Assembly: GCA_001766965.1 (NCBI GenBank)
Contig: MEKM01000148.1
Coordinates: 1,238 to 8,691, forward strand
Length of the DNA stretch: 7,454 nucleotides
Reading direction: 5' to 3'
Source: Acidobacteria bacterium RIFCSPHIGHO2_01_FULL_67_28
GTDB lineage: Bacteria; Acidobacteriota; Terriglobia; Acidiferrales; 2-02-FULL-67-57
Both the position numbers and the translations under genes were made by a program. Shown one piece after another: positions 1 through 6,917 of this stretch. Within the stretch, counting starts at the first letter, position 1, and each line of letters begins with the position of its first letter. Under the pieces are notes generated by a model. The model was not told the origin of the DNA and made no database searches. It saw only the letters and a list, made by a program, of their open reading frames with translations.

Positions 1-1
1 C

Positions 2-604
2 AAGGCCTGGGAGCACGACGTGCAAGTGATGATCGAAGGCCCCGGGCACGTGCCGATGGACAAGATCAAGGAGCAGGTAGACAAGGAGATGGAGCTCTGC
101 CACGAAGCGCCCTTCTACACGCTGGGGCCGCTCGTCACCGACATCGCGCCCGGCTACGACCACATCACCTCCGCCATCGGCGCCGCCATGATTGGCTGGT
201 ACGGCGCTTCGTTGCTCTGCTACGTGACCCCGAAGGAGCACCTGGGCCTGCCCGGCCCCGAGGACGTCAAACAGGGAGTCATCGCCTACAAGATTGCGGC
301 GCACGCCGCCGACGTCGCCCGCCGCCGCCCCGGCGCCCGCGACCGCGACGACGCCCTCTCCTACGCCCGCTTCCTCTTCGACTGGAACAAGCAGTTCGAG
401 CTTTCGCTCGACCCCGAGACCGCCCGCTCCATGCACGACCAGACTCTCGCCGACGACTACTACAAGGAAGCCGCCTTCTGCTCGATGTGCGGCCCCAAGT
501 TCTGCTCCATGAACGCCAGCCAGCAGATGGACAAGTATCTCGGGCAGAACCAGGCGGAGCGCCGCGAGAAGTTCGTCGAGCTGCTCACCAAGGTCTCGCG
601 GTAA
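2..604 (+). CDS. thiC: Phosphomethylpyrimidine synthase ThiC, C-terminal part (5' end outside window)
   Basis: ThiC is a radical-SAM enzyme that rearranges aminoimidazole ribotide into hydroxymethylpyrimidine phosphate, the pyrimidine half of thiamine, in the cytosol. The frame is open from base 2 and the first visible residues read KAWEHDVQVMIEGPGHVP, a highly conserved ThiC stretch, so the gene clearly begins upstream. About 200 codons remain, roughly the last third of the usual protein. Other family landmarks are the GPLVTDIAPGYDHI and GWYGASLLCYVTPKEHLGLP segments. Near the end is the CSMCGPKFC motif (CX2CX4C, bases 479-505), which binds the catalytic [4Fe-4S] cluster. The stop is TAA at 602-604. 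No clear terminator follows. Any thiamine-pyrophosphate riboswitch would lie upstream, outside the window. The identification is essentially certain; only the 5' part is missing. Confidence 0.97.
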   Translation, partial: KAWEHDVQVMIEGPGHVPMDKIKEQVDKEMELCHEAPFYTLGPLVTDIAPGYDHITSAIGAAMIGWYGASLLCYVTPKEHLGLPGPEDVKQGVIAYKIAAHAADVARRRPGARDRDDALSYARFLFDWNKQFELSLDPETARSMHDQTLADDYYKEAAFCSMCGPKFCSMNASQQMDKYLGQNQAERREKFVELLTKVSR

Positions 605-646
605 GCGCCCCCGGCGCGCCTCGCCCCGCAGTCGAGAAGATTGCGG

Positions 647-675
647 TTGACTTTCCCCTTTCCCCGGCCTACCTT
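647..675 (+). promoter_or_regulatory. Candidate sigma70-type promoter for the two membrane-protein genes
   Basis: A TTGACT hexamer (647-652, five of six matches to the -35 consensus) is followed after 17 bases by TACCTT (670-675), which keeps the first two and last bases of the -10 consensus. It lies in the 133-base gap between thiC and the next gene and would give a leader of about 55 bases. The same TTGACTT core is found in the better promoter upstream of nuoB. The -10 box is weak, so this is tentative. Confidence 0.4.
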
Positions 676-696
676 CTGCCACAACCGTACTCGACC

Positions 697-713
697 GGCT
701 CCGCGGGGGAGCC
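697..713 (+). promoter_or_regulatory. Leader stem-loop upstream of the DUF5684 gene
   Basis: GGCTCC (697-702) and GGAGCC (708-713) form a perfect six-base-pair GC-rich stem around a five-base loop. It ends about ten bases before the AGGAGG ribosome site at 724-729. No T-run follows, so it does not look like an intrinsic terminator. It could protect the messenger or affect ribosome access. The structure is plain in the sequence, but any role is inference. Confidence 0.35.
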
Positions 714-737
714 CATCTCCTTCAGGAGGAGAAGCCA

Positions 738-1121
738 ATGAGCGCTGCAACACTGCTTGGGTTCTTGCAGCAGCAGGAGCCGCCTGCGGGTCTGATCGCG
801 GGCTTCTTCCTGATTTTCATCCTGTTCTTCGTGGCGATTTACGCGTTCATCGCCGTTTGCGTGATGAAGATCGCGCAGAAGACCAACACCGATAACGCCT
901 GGTGGGCGTGGATTCCCATCCTCAACATCATCTTGCTGCTCAACATCGCCCGCAAGCCCGTTTGGTGGATCATCCTGTTCTTTGTCCCGCTGGTTAACAT
1001 CGTCATTGCCTTCCTGGTTTGGATCGGCGTGGCCGAGGCACGGGGAAAGGGCGCCATCTGGGGGATTATCACCGCCTTGATTCCCATCATCGGCCTTCCT
1101 TACCTGGCTTTTTCTGACTAG
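738..1121 (+). CDS. Small DUF5684-type integral membrane protein
   Basis: This 127-residue protein of unknown function has about four hydrophobic segments (roughly residues 17-42, 57-72, 75-98 and 105-122). The pattern WWAWIPILNI, then KPVWWIILFFVPLVNI, then GVAEARGKG resembles the DUF5684 family, small membrane proteins built from repeated W-x(n)-IP-x-x-N elements; in some bacteria this domain is found near or fused to signal peptidase I. The short polar N-terminus carries a QQQEPP stretch and no cleavable signal is obvious. The ATG is supported by a strong AGGAGG site at 724-729, eight bases upstream. The next gene starts 54 bases downstream on the same strand and also encodes a membrane protein, so the two are probably cotranscribed. 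No catalytic residues are visible. The domain name is from pattern recognition and is fairly secure; the function is unknown. Confidence 0.8.
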   Translation: MSAATLLGFLQQQEPPAGLIAGFFLIFILFFVAIYAFIAVCVMKIAQKTNTDNAWWAWIPILNIILLLNIARKPVWWIILFFVPLVNIVIAFLVWIGVAEARGKGAIWGIITALIPIIGLPYLAFSD

Positions 1122-1132
1122 AGACCGTGCCG

Positions 1133-1147
1133 GCGGCCCGGGGCCGC
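1133..1147 (+). other. Short intercistronic stem-loop
   Basis: GCGGCC (1133-1138) and GGCCGC (1142-1147) can form a perfect six-base-pair stem around a three-base loop, between the DUF5684 stop codon and the ribosome site of the next gene. There is no T-tract after it. It may act in messenger stability, or it may be a by-product of high GC. Confidence 0.25.
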
Positions 1148-1175
1148 GAGCACGGGACGAGCAGAGGAGGAAGCC

Positions 1176-2246
1176 GTGCCCGCGCGGTTGTCTGCCGTAG
1201 AGGCCGTTTCGCCGGCCTTCGACCACACCAAGCGGCAACTCTTCCAACCCTTTCGCTTCAAGCGTTGGGTGCGATTGGCCGTAGTGTCACTCGTGACCGG
1301 CGAGTTCGCCGGAAGCAGTTGGGGCGGCGGCAACGTCAACCTTCCCTCGGGCGGCAGCGGGAAGAAGGACCTGAGCCTTCTCGCCTGGCTGGCCGACCCC
1401 CGCTGGGAGCGTCTGCAGGAATTCCTTCCTTGGATTGCGGTGTTGCTGCTCTTGGGATTGGCCCTGGCCCTGTTGTGGATTTACGTAGCCAGCGTTTTCC
1501 GTTTCGTCCTGCTGGACACCGTGCTCCGCGACCGCTACGAACTGCGGGCGGGTTGGACTCGCTGGCAGGAGCCGGGCCTGAGCTACTTCTTCTGGCAGCT
1601 TGGCTTCAGCCTTCTCCTGTTGGCCACCCTGGCGGTTGCCGTAGGGTTGCCGGTCTTTCTCGCCTGGCGGGCAGGCGTCTTCCGCCAGCCCGGCCAGCAC
1701 ACCGCCCTCCTGATCCTCGGGGGCATTGCCCTTTTCTTCATTGTCGTGGGGATCGTCCTGGTCGGCGCACTGGTGGAGCTGTTGGCGAAGGACTTCGTGG
1801 TCCCGCTCATGGCGCTGGAGAACTTGAAAGTGATGGAAGGGTGGCGGCGCTTCCTTCCCCTGCTCGCCGCCGAGAAGGCCAGTTTTGCCGGTTACGTGCT
1901 GATGAAAATCGTCCTGGCCATCGGCAGCGCCATTCTATTCGGCATTGCGAACCTCATCGTGCTCCTGGTCCTGCTCATCCCGCTGGCGATTGCCGGCTTC
2001 GCCCTGGTGTTGGGGGGGAAGGCCGCCGGGCTCTCCTGGGGAGCCTTCACCATCAGCGCCGCCGTGCTCTTGGGCCTGGCGGCTCTGGCGGGTATCCTCT
2101 ACGTCCTTTCCTTCATTTCCTCGCCGGCCGTGTTTTTTTTCCAGTCGTACACACTGCAGTTCTTCGGCGGGCGCTACCCGGTCCTGGGCGCGTTGCTCAC
2201 CCGCGCGGTTCCATCCGGCTCGGCGGCAACCACGCCTCCTTCCTAG
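1176..2246 (+). CDS. Multi-pass membrane protein of unknown function
   Basis: The product is 356 residues long. The GTG start is chosen because a perfect AGGAGG site lies at 1165-1170, five bases upstream, and the frame from there has the expected membrane-protein character. A basic cytosolic N-terminus (HTKRQLFQPFRFKRW, residues 17-31) precedes a moderately hydrophobic segment (32-45) and a Gly/Ser-rich loop (46-63). Hydrophobic helices follow at about 84-106, 135-163, 176-205, 237-283 (probably two) and 289-315. The charged segment FVVPLMALENLKVMEGWRRF (208-227) looks like an amphipathic loop, as in multi-pass proteins with repeated helix-hairpin layouts. No transporter Walker motif or catalytic signature is seen. 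I do not recognise a named family with confidence. It probably forms an operon with the preceding DUF5684 gene. Its 3' third contains a 7-G run (2012-2018) and an 8-T run (2133-2140), but the frame is intact as given. Confidence 0.8.
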   Translation: MPARLSAVEAVSPAFDHTKRQLFQPFRFKRWVRLAVVSLVTGEFAGSSWGGGNVNLPSGGSGKKDLSLLAWLADPRWERLQEFLPWIAVLLLLGLALALLWIYVASVFRFVLLDTVLRDRYELRAGWTRWQEPGLSYFFWQLGFSLLLLATLAVAVGLPVFLAWRAGVFRQPGQHTALLILGGIALFFIVVGIVLVGALVELLAKDFVVPLMALENLKVMEGWRRFLPLLAAEKASFAGYVLMKIVLAIGSAILFGIANLIVLLVLLIPLAIAGFALVLGGKAAGLSWGAFTISAAVLLGLAALAGILYVLSFISSPAVFFFQSYTLQFFGGRYPVLGALLTRAVPSGSAATTPPS

Positions 2247-2309
2247 CGCCTTTCCCCGCCTTGTGTCATCTATAGAAAGCAAGCTCGAAGCGAACCGCAG
2301 GGAGGGAAG

Positions 2310-2798
2310 ATGAGGCGTCGGACTTGGACTTTTCTGGCGCTGTTTGTCGTATTGCTTGTGGGCGGGGCGTGGTACACGGCGGCCAACGCCAGCTTGAGCG
2401 CGCTCGAGCCGCCCGGCGGGCTTGAGACCGCCGTGGCCACGGCGGCGAAGGACTGGCTGGTGGCCCGCGCCGCGCGCCAGCCCTTGCCGCCGGCGCCGGC
2501 GAACGACCGGCAGAGCGTCGCCAACGGCGCCATGCAGTTCGGGGCCAACTGCGCCTTCTGCCACGGGCAGGACGGCCGCACGCCCACGAAAGTCGGCACC
2601 TCGCTTTATCCGCGCGCGGTGCGGCTCGACTCGGGCGGCGTGCAGGCCTACTCCGACGCCGAGCTTTTCGTCATCGTCCGCGACGGCATCCGCCTCACCG
2701 GCATGCCCGGCTTCGGCAAGATTCATTCCGAGCAGGAAATCTGGAACCTGGTGCACTACATCCGCAGCCTGCGCGCGCCGCGGAGGCAGGGAGAATGA
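2310..2798 (+). CDS. Single-haem c-type cytochrome, exported or membrane-anchored
   Basis: This 162-residue class I cytochrome c is likely an electron carrier in the periplasm. The N-terminus is basic (MRRR) and followed by a hydrophobic stretch (about residues 7-21). ANA-S at 25-28 is a possible signal peptidase site; if uncleaved, the segment would anchor the protein in the inner membrane. The haem-binding motif CAFCH is at 81-85. The likely sixth ligand is Met132 in LTGMPGFG, with the GIRLTGMP...W.LVHYIRSL pattern typical of the cytochrome cbb3 subunit III/c6-like domain. An ATG with GGAGGG at 2301-2306 sets the start. The stop overlaps the start of the methyltransferase gene (ATGA at 2795-2798), so translation of the two is probably coupled. 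The redox partner is unknown. No oxidase or cytochrome c maturation gene is in view. Confidence 0.92.
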   Translation: MRRRTWTFLALFVVLLVGGAWYTAANASLSALEPPGGLETAVATAAKDWLVARAARQPLPPAPANDRQSVANGAMQFGANCAFCHGQDGRTPTKVGTSLYPRAVRLDSGGVQAYSDAELFVIVRDGIRLTGMPGFGKIHSEQEIWNLVHYIRSLRAPRRQGE

Positions 2799-3502
2799 AG
2801 GAAGAGGAGCTCGTCGAGGCGGAAGCTCGCCTGCGCGCGGAGTTCAACCGCTGGGCCGAGGCCGGGCGCGGCGAGGAGATGGGCGAAGAGCACGCCGCCA
2901 TCGCCGCCGGCATGCTGGCCGCGATGCGCTTTGCGCCGACCGACAAAATCCTCGACCTCGGCTGCGGGGCCGGCTGGCTGGCGGGCATCCTGGCCGACAA
3001 GGCGCCGCAGGGGCAGGTCGTCGGCGTAGACGTGGCCGACGAAATGATCCGCCGCGCCCGCCAGCGCCATGTTGACCGCGAGAACCTGATGTTCGTCGTC
3101 GGCGAAGCGGAAGACATCCCCTGGGACGACAGCTTTTTCAACCACGTCATTTCCATTGAGTCGGCCTACTACTGGCCCGACCCGGTGAAGGCCTTCCGGG
3201 AAATCTTCCGCGTGCTCCAGCCGGGCGGGGAAGTCCGCGTGCTCATCAATCTCTACCAAGAGAATGTTTACTCCCACCAGTGGCGCGATAAGCTCGCCGT
3301 GGCGACTCACCTGCTTTCGGGGGACGACTGGTGCGGGCTGATGGCGCAAGCGGGCTTCGGCGACACGCGCCACTCCCGCATCGTCGACCCGCGGCCGGTG
3401 CCCGTCGGCTACCAGTCGAAGTGGTTCAAGAGCGCCGCCGAGCTCGGCGAGTTTCGCCGCCTGGGGGCGCTGCTCGCCAGCGGGCGCAGGCCACAGCCGT
3501 AA
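2795..3502 (+). CDS. Class I SAM-dependent methyltransferase (Methyltransf_11 type)
   Basis: This 235-residue cytosolic enzyme is predicted to transfer a methyl group from S-adenosylmethionine; its substrate cannot be told from sequence. Motif I is ILDLGCGAG (52-60), the acidic residue binding the SAM ribose is Asp79 in VVGVD (75-79), and the motif II/III region reads EAEDIPW (104-110) followed by FNHVISIESAYYW (115-127). The post-motif FREIFRVLQPGGEV (134-147) is typical of UbiE/Methyltransf_11-like enzymes. An acidic, helical N-terminal segment of about 50 residues precedes the Rossmann core. The start overlaps the cytochrome c stop by four bases, with GGAGG at 2782-2786 lying inside the upstream gene. 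The C-terminus (QSKWFKSAAELGEF) probably forms a small cap. It could act on a quinone, lipid or other small molecule, but the pairing with a cytochrome is only suggestive. Confidence 0.88.
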   Translation: MKEEELVEAEARLRAEFNRWAEAGRGEEMGEEHAAIAAGMLAAMRFAPTDKILDLGCGAGWLAGILADKAPQGQVVGVDVADEMIRRARQRHVDRENLMFVVGEAEDIPWDDSFFNHVISIESAYYWPDPVKAFREIFRVLQPGGEVRVLINLYQENVYSHQWRDKLAVATHLLSGDDWCGLMAQAGFGDTRHSRIVDPRPVPVGYQSKWFKSAAELGEFRRLGALLASGRRPQP

Positions 3503-3548
3503 CAGCCTGTCTTTGCAATTAGTTAGGGACATCGTGCGCCGGTTTTTC

Positions 3549-3576
3549 TTGACTTGGCGGCCTGCATTAGGATAAA
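3549..3576 (+). promoter_or_regulatory. Probable sigma70-type promoter for nuoB and downstream genes
   Basis: TTGACT (3549-3554, five of six matches to -35) is followed after 16 bases by GATAAA (3571-3576, four of six matches to -10). An alternative -10, TAAATT (3573-3578), has an 18-base spacer. The gap between the methyltransferase and nuoB (3503-3602) is clearly more AT-rich than the coding regions. The predicted start near 3583 gives a short leader with AGGA at 3591-3594, eight bases before the nuoB ATG. This is the best promoter in the window. Confidence 0.55.
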
Positions 3577-3602
3577 TTTCAGTTTCGCGCAGGAACCCCT
3601 GG

Positions 3603-4163
<561 letters not shown>

Positions 4164-4203
4164 GGCCGCGGCGCCCCTGCGGCGCTGCCGAGGAGCCACC
4201 GTC

Positions 4204-4515
4204 ATGCCCAAGTACATGAAAGTCGCCAAGGTGAACGAAATGCCGCCGGGAACGGCGCGCGAGTTCCACGCCGACGGCAAGGTGATCGCGCTCTTCAACG
4301 TGGACGGAAAGTTTTTTGCCATCGACAACACCTGCTTGCATCGCGGCGGCCCGCTCGGCCAGGGAGCGCTGGAAGACAAGGTCGTGACCTGCCCCTGGCA
4401 CGGCTGGCAGTACGACGTCACCACCGGCCAATCGGTGTTCAACCAGGAGATCCGGGTGCCGACCTACGAGGTGAAGGTCGAAGGCGACGACATCGCCATC
4501 GGGGTCGAAGGCTGA
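4204..4515 (+). CDS. Rieske-type [2Fe-2S] ferredoxin
   Basis: This 103-residue soluble Rieske domain protein resembles the small ferredoxin components of oxygenases and the NirD group. The cluster motifs are CLHRGG (Cys44, His46) and CPWHGW (Cys63, His66), giving C-x-H, 16 residues, C-x2-H. The extra cysteine pair of cytochrome bc1 Rieske proteins is absent, so this is the low-potential ferredoxin type. There is no signal or membrane segment, which places it in the cytosol. The start is supported by AGGAG at 4191-4195, eight bases before the ATG. It follows nuoB by 40 bases and is probably cotranscribed. No oxygenase or nitrite reductase large subunit is nearby, so its partner is unknown. The TGA stop (4513-4515) lies in the same frame as the EVE gene that begins one codon later, and the base after it is C. 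Confidence 0.93.
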   Translation: MPKYMKVAKVNEMPPGTAREFHADGKVIALFNVDGKFFAIDNTCLHRGGPLGQGALEDKVVTCPWHGWQYDVTTGQSVFNQEIRVPTYEVKVEGDDIAIGVEG

Positions 4516-4518
4516 CCG

Positions 4519-5115
4519 GTGCCCACCCGCCACCGTCGCCGCCGCAGCCGTCCACAGCGCCGGAGAAGCCGGGAGCGCCGCAAGAGCCGCGCTCGCTCCG
4601 CTCCGTGGACCGCCGCGCTGGCCTTGGGTTTTTCCTATCCTCCTCTGGCCATCCGCGCGCCGGGCCTGCGCCCGGAGGCCGCCGCCGGGCGGCACTGGTT
4701 TTTCACGGCCGACCCCACCCGCTACCACTGGGACACGCTCTTCGTCAAAGGCAAGGAGCTGTGGAACGGCGTCAAGAACAGCGCCGCCCAGCGCTACCTG
4801 AAGCAGGTGCGCAAGGGCGACCACGTGGTCTGCTACCACGGGCCGCCGGCTCGCTCCGTTTACGCGCTGGCTTCGGTGGCCTCCGAGCCGTACCCCGACC
4901 CGTACGCGCCCGGTGAGAAGTTGCTGGCGGTGGACTTAAAGGCGATGCACTTGCTGCCGCGGGCCGTGCCGCTCAAGGAACTGAAAACGAACCGCGCCTT
5001 GCGCCGGATGAAGTTTCTGACCAAGCAGCGGCTGGGGGTCACGCCGCTCACCGCCCAGGAGTACAAGGAGATCCTGCTGATGGCCGGGCTGCCGCCGGTG
5101 CTCCCGTTCCGCTAG
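4519..5115 (+). CDS. EVE-domain protein with arginine-rich N-terminal extension
   Basis: The EVE domain is a PUA-like fold thought to bind modified bases in nucleic acids. It occupies about residues 58-198. Family-like features are RHWFFTADPTRYHWDTLF (58-75), ELWNGVKNSAAQRYLKQVRKGD (80-101), CYHGPP (105-110) and ALASVASEPYPDP (117-129). The ending LTAQEYKEILLMAGLPP is also typical of this subgroup. Stand-alone EVE proteins are usually about 140-155 residues; here 57 extra residues precede the domain. They include 14 arginines within residues 4-27 and a Pro/Ala-rich stretch (about 29-57). GTG at 4519 is the only ATG or GTG between the preceding stop and the domain, but its ribosome site is poor (GAAGG at 4507-4511). 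A TTG at 4624 would give a shorter product but also lacks a visible ribosome site. The gene begins one codon after the Rieske stop, in the same frame. The domain call is good; the true start is uncertain. Confidence 0.8.
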   Translation: MPTRHRRRRSRPQRRRSRERRKSRARSAPWTAALALGFSYPPLAIRAPGLRPEAAAGRHWFFTADPTRYHWDTLFVKGKELWNGVKNSAAQRYLKQVRKGDHVVCYHGPPARSVYALASVASEPYPDPYAPGEKLLAVDLKAMHLLPRAVPLKELKTNRALRRMKFLTKQRLGVTPLTAQEYKEILLMAGLPPVLPFR

Positions 5116-5152
5116 GGACGCCGCGGGCGCGCGCTTCCTGGGAGGAGCCTCG

Positions 5153-6883
5153 ATGAAAGCGCTGAAGTGGGCCTCATTGTTCCTCGTGGCCGCCGCTCTG
5201 CTCGCGGCGGCGAGCCTGCGCCTGGCGGGGGCGGGGGCCGAGGAGCCCTACGACCTCCTCATCGTCGGCGGCCGCCTGGTGGACGGCAGCGGCAACCCCT
5301 GGACGCGCGAAGACCTGGCGGTGCGCGGCGACCGCATCGTGGCCCGCGGGCGCCTGGCGGGCGCGCCGGCGCGGCGCGTGATTGACGCCGGCGGCCACAT
5401 CGTCGCTCCGGGCTTCATCGACATGCTCGGGCAGTCCGAGTTCAACTTGCTGGTCGACTCGAGCGCCGAGAGCAAAATCCGCCAGGGCATCACCACTGAA
5501 ATCACCGGCGAGGGTGGCTCCCCCGCGCCGCAGAACCCGAAGACGCTCGCCGACCTCGACCCCTTCGTGGCCCGCTTCAAGCTGGAAATCGACTGGAAGG
5601 ATTTCGACGGCTACTTCGCGCGCCTTGAGCGCCAGGGCACGGCGATTAATCTCGGCAGCTACGTCGGCGCCACTCAAGTCCGCCAGATGGTGCTCGGGTC
5701 GGAGAACCGCGCGCCCTCGGCCACGGAGCTCGCCGAGATGCAGCGGTTGGTGAAGGAAGCGATGGAGCAGGGAGCGCTGGGGCTGTCGAGCTCCCTCGTC
5801 TATGCCCCGGCCAACTACGCGCGCACCGACGAGCTGGTGGCGCTGGCCCGCGTGGCCGCCGCCCACGGCGGCCTCTACGCGAGCCACCTGCGCGGCGAGG
5901 GCCGCGGCATCTTTGCCGCGCTCGACGAAGCTTTCACCATCGCCCGCGAGGCCCGCATCCCCGTCGAGATTTTTCACCTGAAGCTCGCCGGGAAAGAGAT
6001 GTGGGGCCGGATGGGCGAGGTGATCAGCCGCATCGAAGCGGCGCGCGCCGCTGGGCTCGACGTCGCCGCCGACCAGTACCCCTACGTGGCCGGCGCCACT
6101 TCGCTCTCCGCCTCCGTCCCGCCCTGGGCGCACGCCGGCGGCCGCGAAGACCTGCTCAACCGCCTGCGCGACCCCGGCACCCGCGCCCGCCTGCGCCGCG
6201 AAATCAGCCAGCCCGGCGAGGGCTGGGAGAACTTCTACTGGATGGCCGGCGGCGCCGAAAGCGTGCTGATTTCCTCGGTGAACCACCCGGAGCTGAAGTC
6301 CTACGAAGGCAAGCGGCTCTCGGAAGTGGCGCGGGAGCGCGGCGAAGACCCGCTGGAGGCGCTCTTCGATGTCCTGCTCGCCGACCAGGCGCAGACCGGC
6401 GCCATCTACTTCCTGATGTCGGAAGAAGACGTCAAGCTGGCCTTGCAGCAGCCCTGGGTCAGCATCGGCACCGACTATCCGGCTGTGTGCACCGAAGGGC
6501 CCTTGAGCACCTGGCGGCCGCACCCGCGCGCCTACGGAACCTTTCCCCGCATCCTGGGGCGCTACGTGCGCGACCAGAAGCTGCTGCGCCTGGAAGAAGC
6601 CGTCCGCAAAATGACCTCGCTCGCCGCCCAACGCGTGGGTTTGCGCGACCGCGGCCTGCTTCTGCCCGGCTTCTACGCCGACATCGTCATTTTCGACCCC
6701 GAAGCGATGCGCGACCTGGCGACATTCGAGACGCCGGCTCAGTACAGCGCCGGCGTCCAGTACGTCATCGTCAACGGACAGCCGGTGCTTGATGGCGGGC
6801 AAATGACTCCGGCGCGACCCGGCCGCGTCCTGCGCGGTCCGGCGTGGAAGCCGGCCCCGGCCGCCGGGCCAGGCGGTCAGTGA
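5153..6883 (+). CDS. Secreted amidohydrolase of the D-aminoacylase family with altered metal site
   Basis: The 576-residue protein belongs to the N-acyl-D-amino-acid deacylase branch of the amidohydrolase superfamily, whose members hydrolyse N-acyl-D-amino acids using zinc in a TIM barrel. A Sec signal peptide is visible (KALK, hydrophobic 7-27, AGA-EE cleavage near residue 29), so it acts outside the cytosol. The N-terminal beta-sandwich half is YDLLIVGGRLVDGSGNP...GDRIVARG. Conserved landmarks are APGFIDM (85-91), ASHLR (His245), EIFHLKLAG (His275), DQYPYVAGAT (307-316), IGTD (Asp441), HPRAYGTFPRILGRYV (457-472) and the C-terminal GLLLPGFYADIVIFDP (501-516). The usual HTH after GFID is replaced by LGQ (92-94), and the GNCG box by GEGG (119-122). 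The normal HxH ligands and bridging cysteine are therefore missing. Start: ATG with GGAGGA at 5141-5146. Substrate and even activity are uncertain, and it may be a distinct subfamily. Confidence 0.88.
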   Translation: MKALKWASLFLVAAALLAAASLRLAGAGAEEPYDLLIVGGRLVDGSGNPWTREDLAVRGDRIVARGRLAGAPARRVIDAGGHIVAPGFIDMLGQSEFNLLVDSSAESKIRQGITTEITGEGGSPAPQNPKTLADLDPFVARFKLEIDWKDFDGYFARLERQGTAINLGSYVGATQVRQMVLGSENRAPSATELAEMQRLVKEAMEQGALGLSSSLVYAPANYARTDELVALARVAAAHGGLYASHLRGEGRGIFAALDEAFTIAREARIPVEIFHLKLAGKEMWGRMGEVISRIEAARAAGLDVAADQYPYVAGATSLSASVPPWAHAGGREDLLNRLRDPGTRARLRREISQPGEGWENFYWMAGGAESVLISSVNHPELKSYEGKRLSEVARERGEDPLEALFDVLLADQAQTGAIYFLMSEEDVKLALQQPWVSIGTDYPAVCTEGPLSTWRPHPRAYGTFPRILGRYVRDQKLLRLEEAVRKMTSLAAQRVGLRDRGLLLPGFYADIVIFDPEAMRDLATFETPAQYSAGVQYVIVNGQPVLDGGQMTPARPGRVLRGPAWKPAPAAGPGGQ

Positions 6884-6899
6884 GCTGATGTGGCTTTTT
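6868..6899 (+). terminator. Weak terminator-like hairpin after the amidohydrolase
   Basis: GCCA (6868-6871) can pair with TGGC (6891-6894), and TCAG (6877-6880) with CTGA (6885-6888) around a four-base loop; T5 follows at 6895-6899 and a second T5 shortly after. The two helices are separated by unpaired bases, so the stem is imperfect. The amidohydrolase stop codon (6881-6883) lies in the loop. It could give partial termination before the lipoprotein gene. Support is weak. Confidence 0.25.
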
Positions 6900-6917
6900 C
6901 GGTTTTTCCTGCATCTA

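Noticed and set aside
613..620. GGCGCGCC palindrome just after thiC as a terminator
   Set aside because: It is an eight-base self-complementary word with no loop and no T-run; such words are expected in GC-rich DNA.
1127..2275. A 382-codon + strand frame overlapping the multi-pass membrane protein
   Set aside because: The translation is Arg/Pro/Gly-rich and low in complexity. The overlapping GTG-started frame has a perfect ribosome site and coherent membrane helices.
2261..2276. TATAGA (2271-2276) as a -10 box for the cytochrome c gene
   Set aside because: No acceptable -35 hexamer lies 15-19 bases upstream, so a promoter here is not supported although one may exist.
1935..2756. A 273-codon minus-strand frame across the membrane protein and cytochrome c genes
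   Set aside because: It spans two well-supported + strand genes and has no motif or credible ribosome site; it is a shadow of GC codon bias.
4513..4515. TGA between the Rieske and EVE genes as a selenocysteine codon
   Set aside because: The Rieske domain is complete before it, no cysteine is expected there, and no convincing bacterial SECIS hairpin was seen directly after it.
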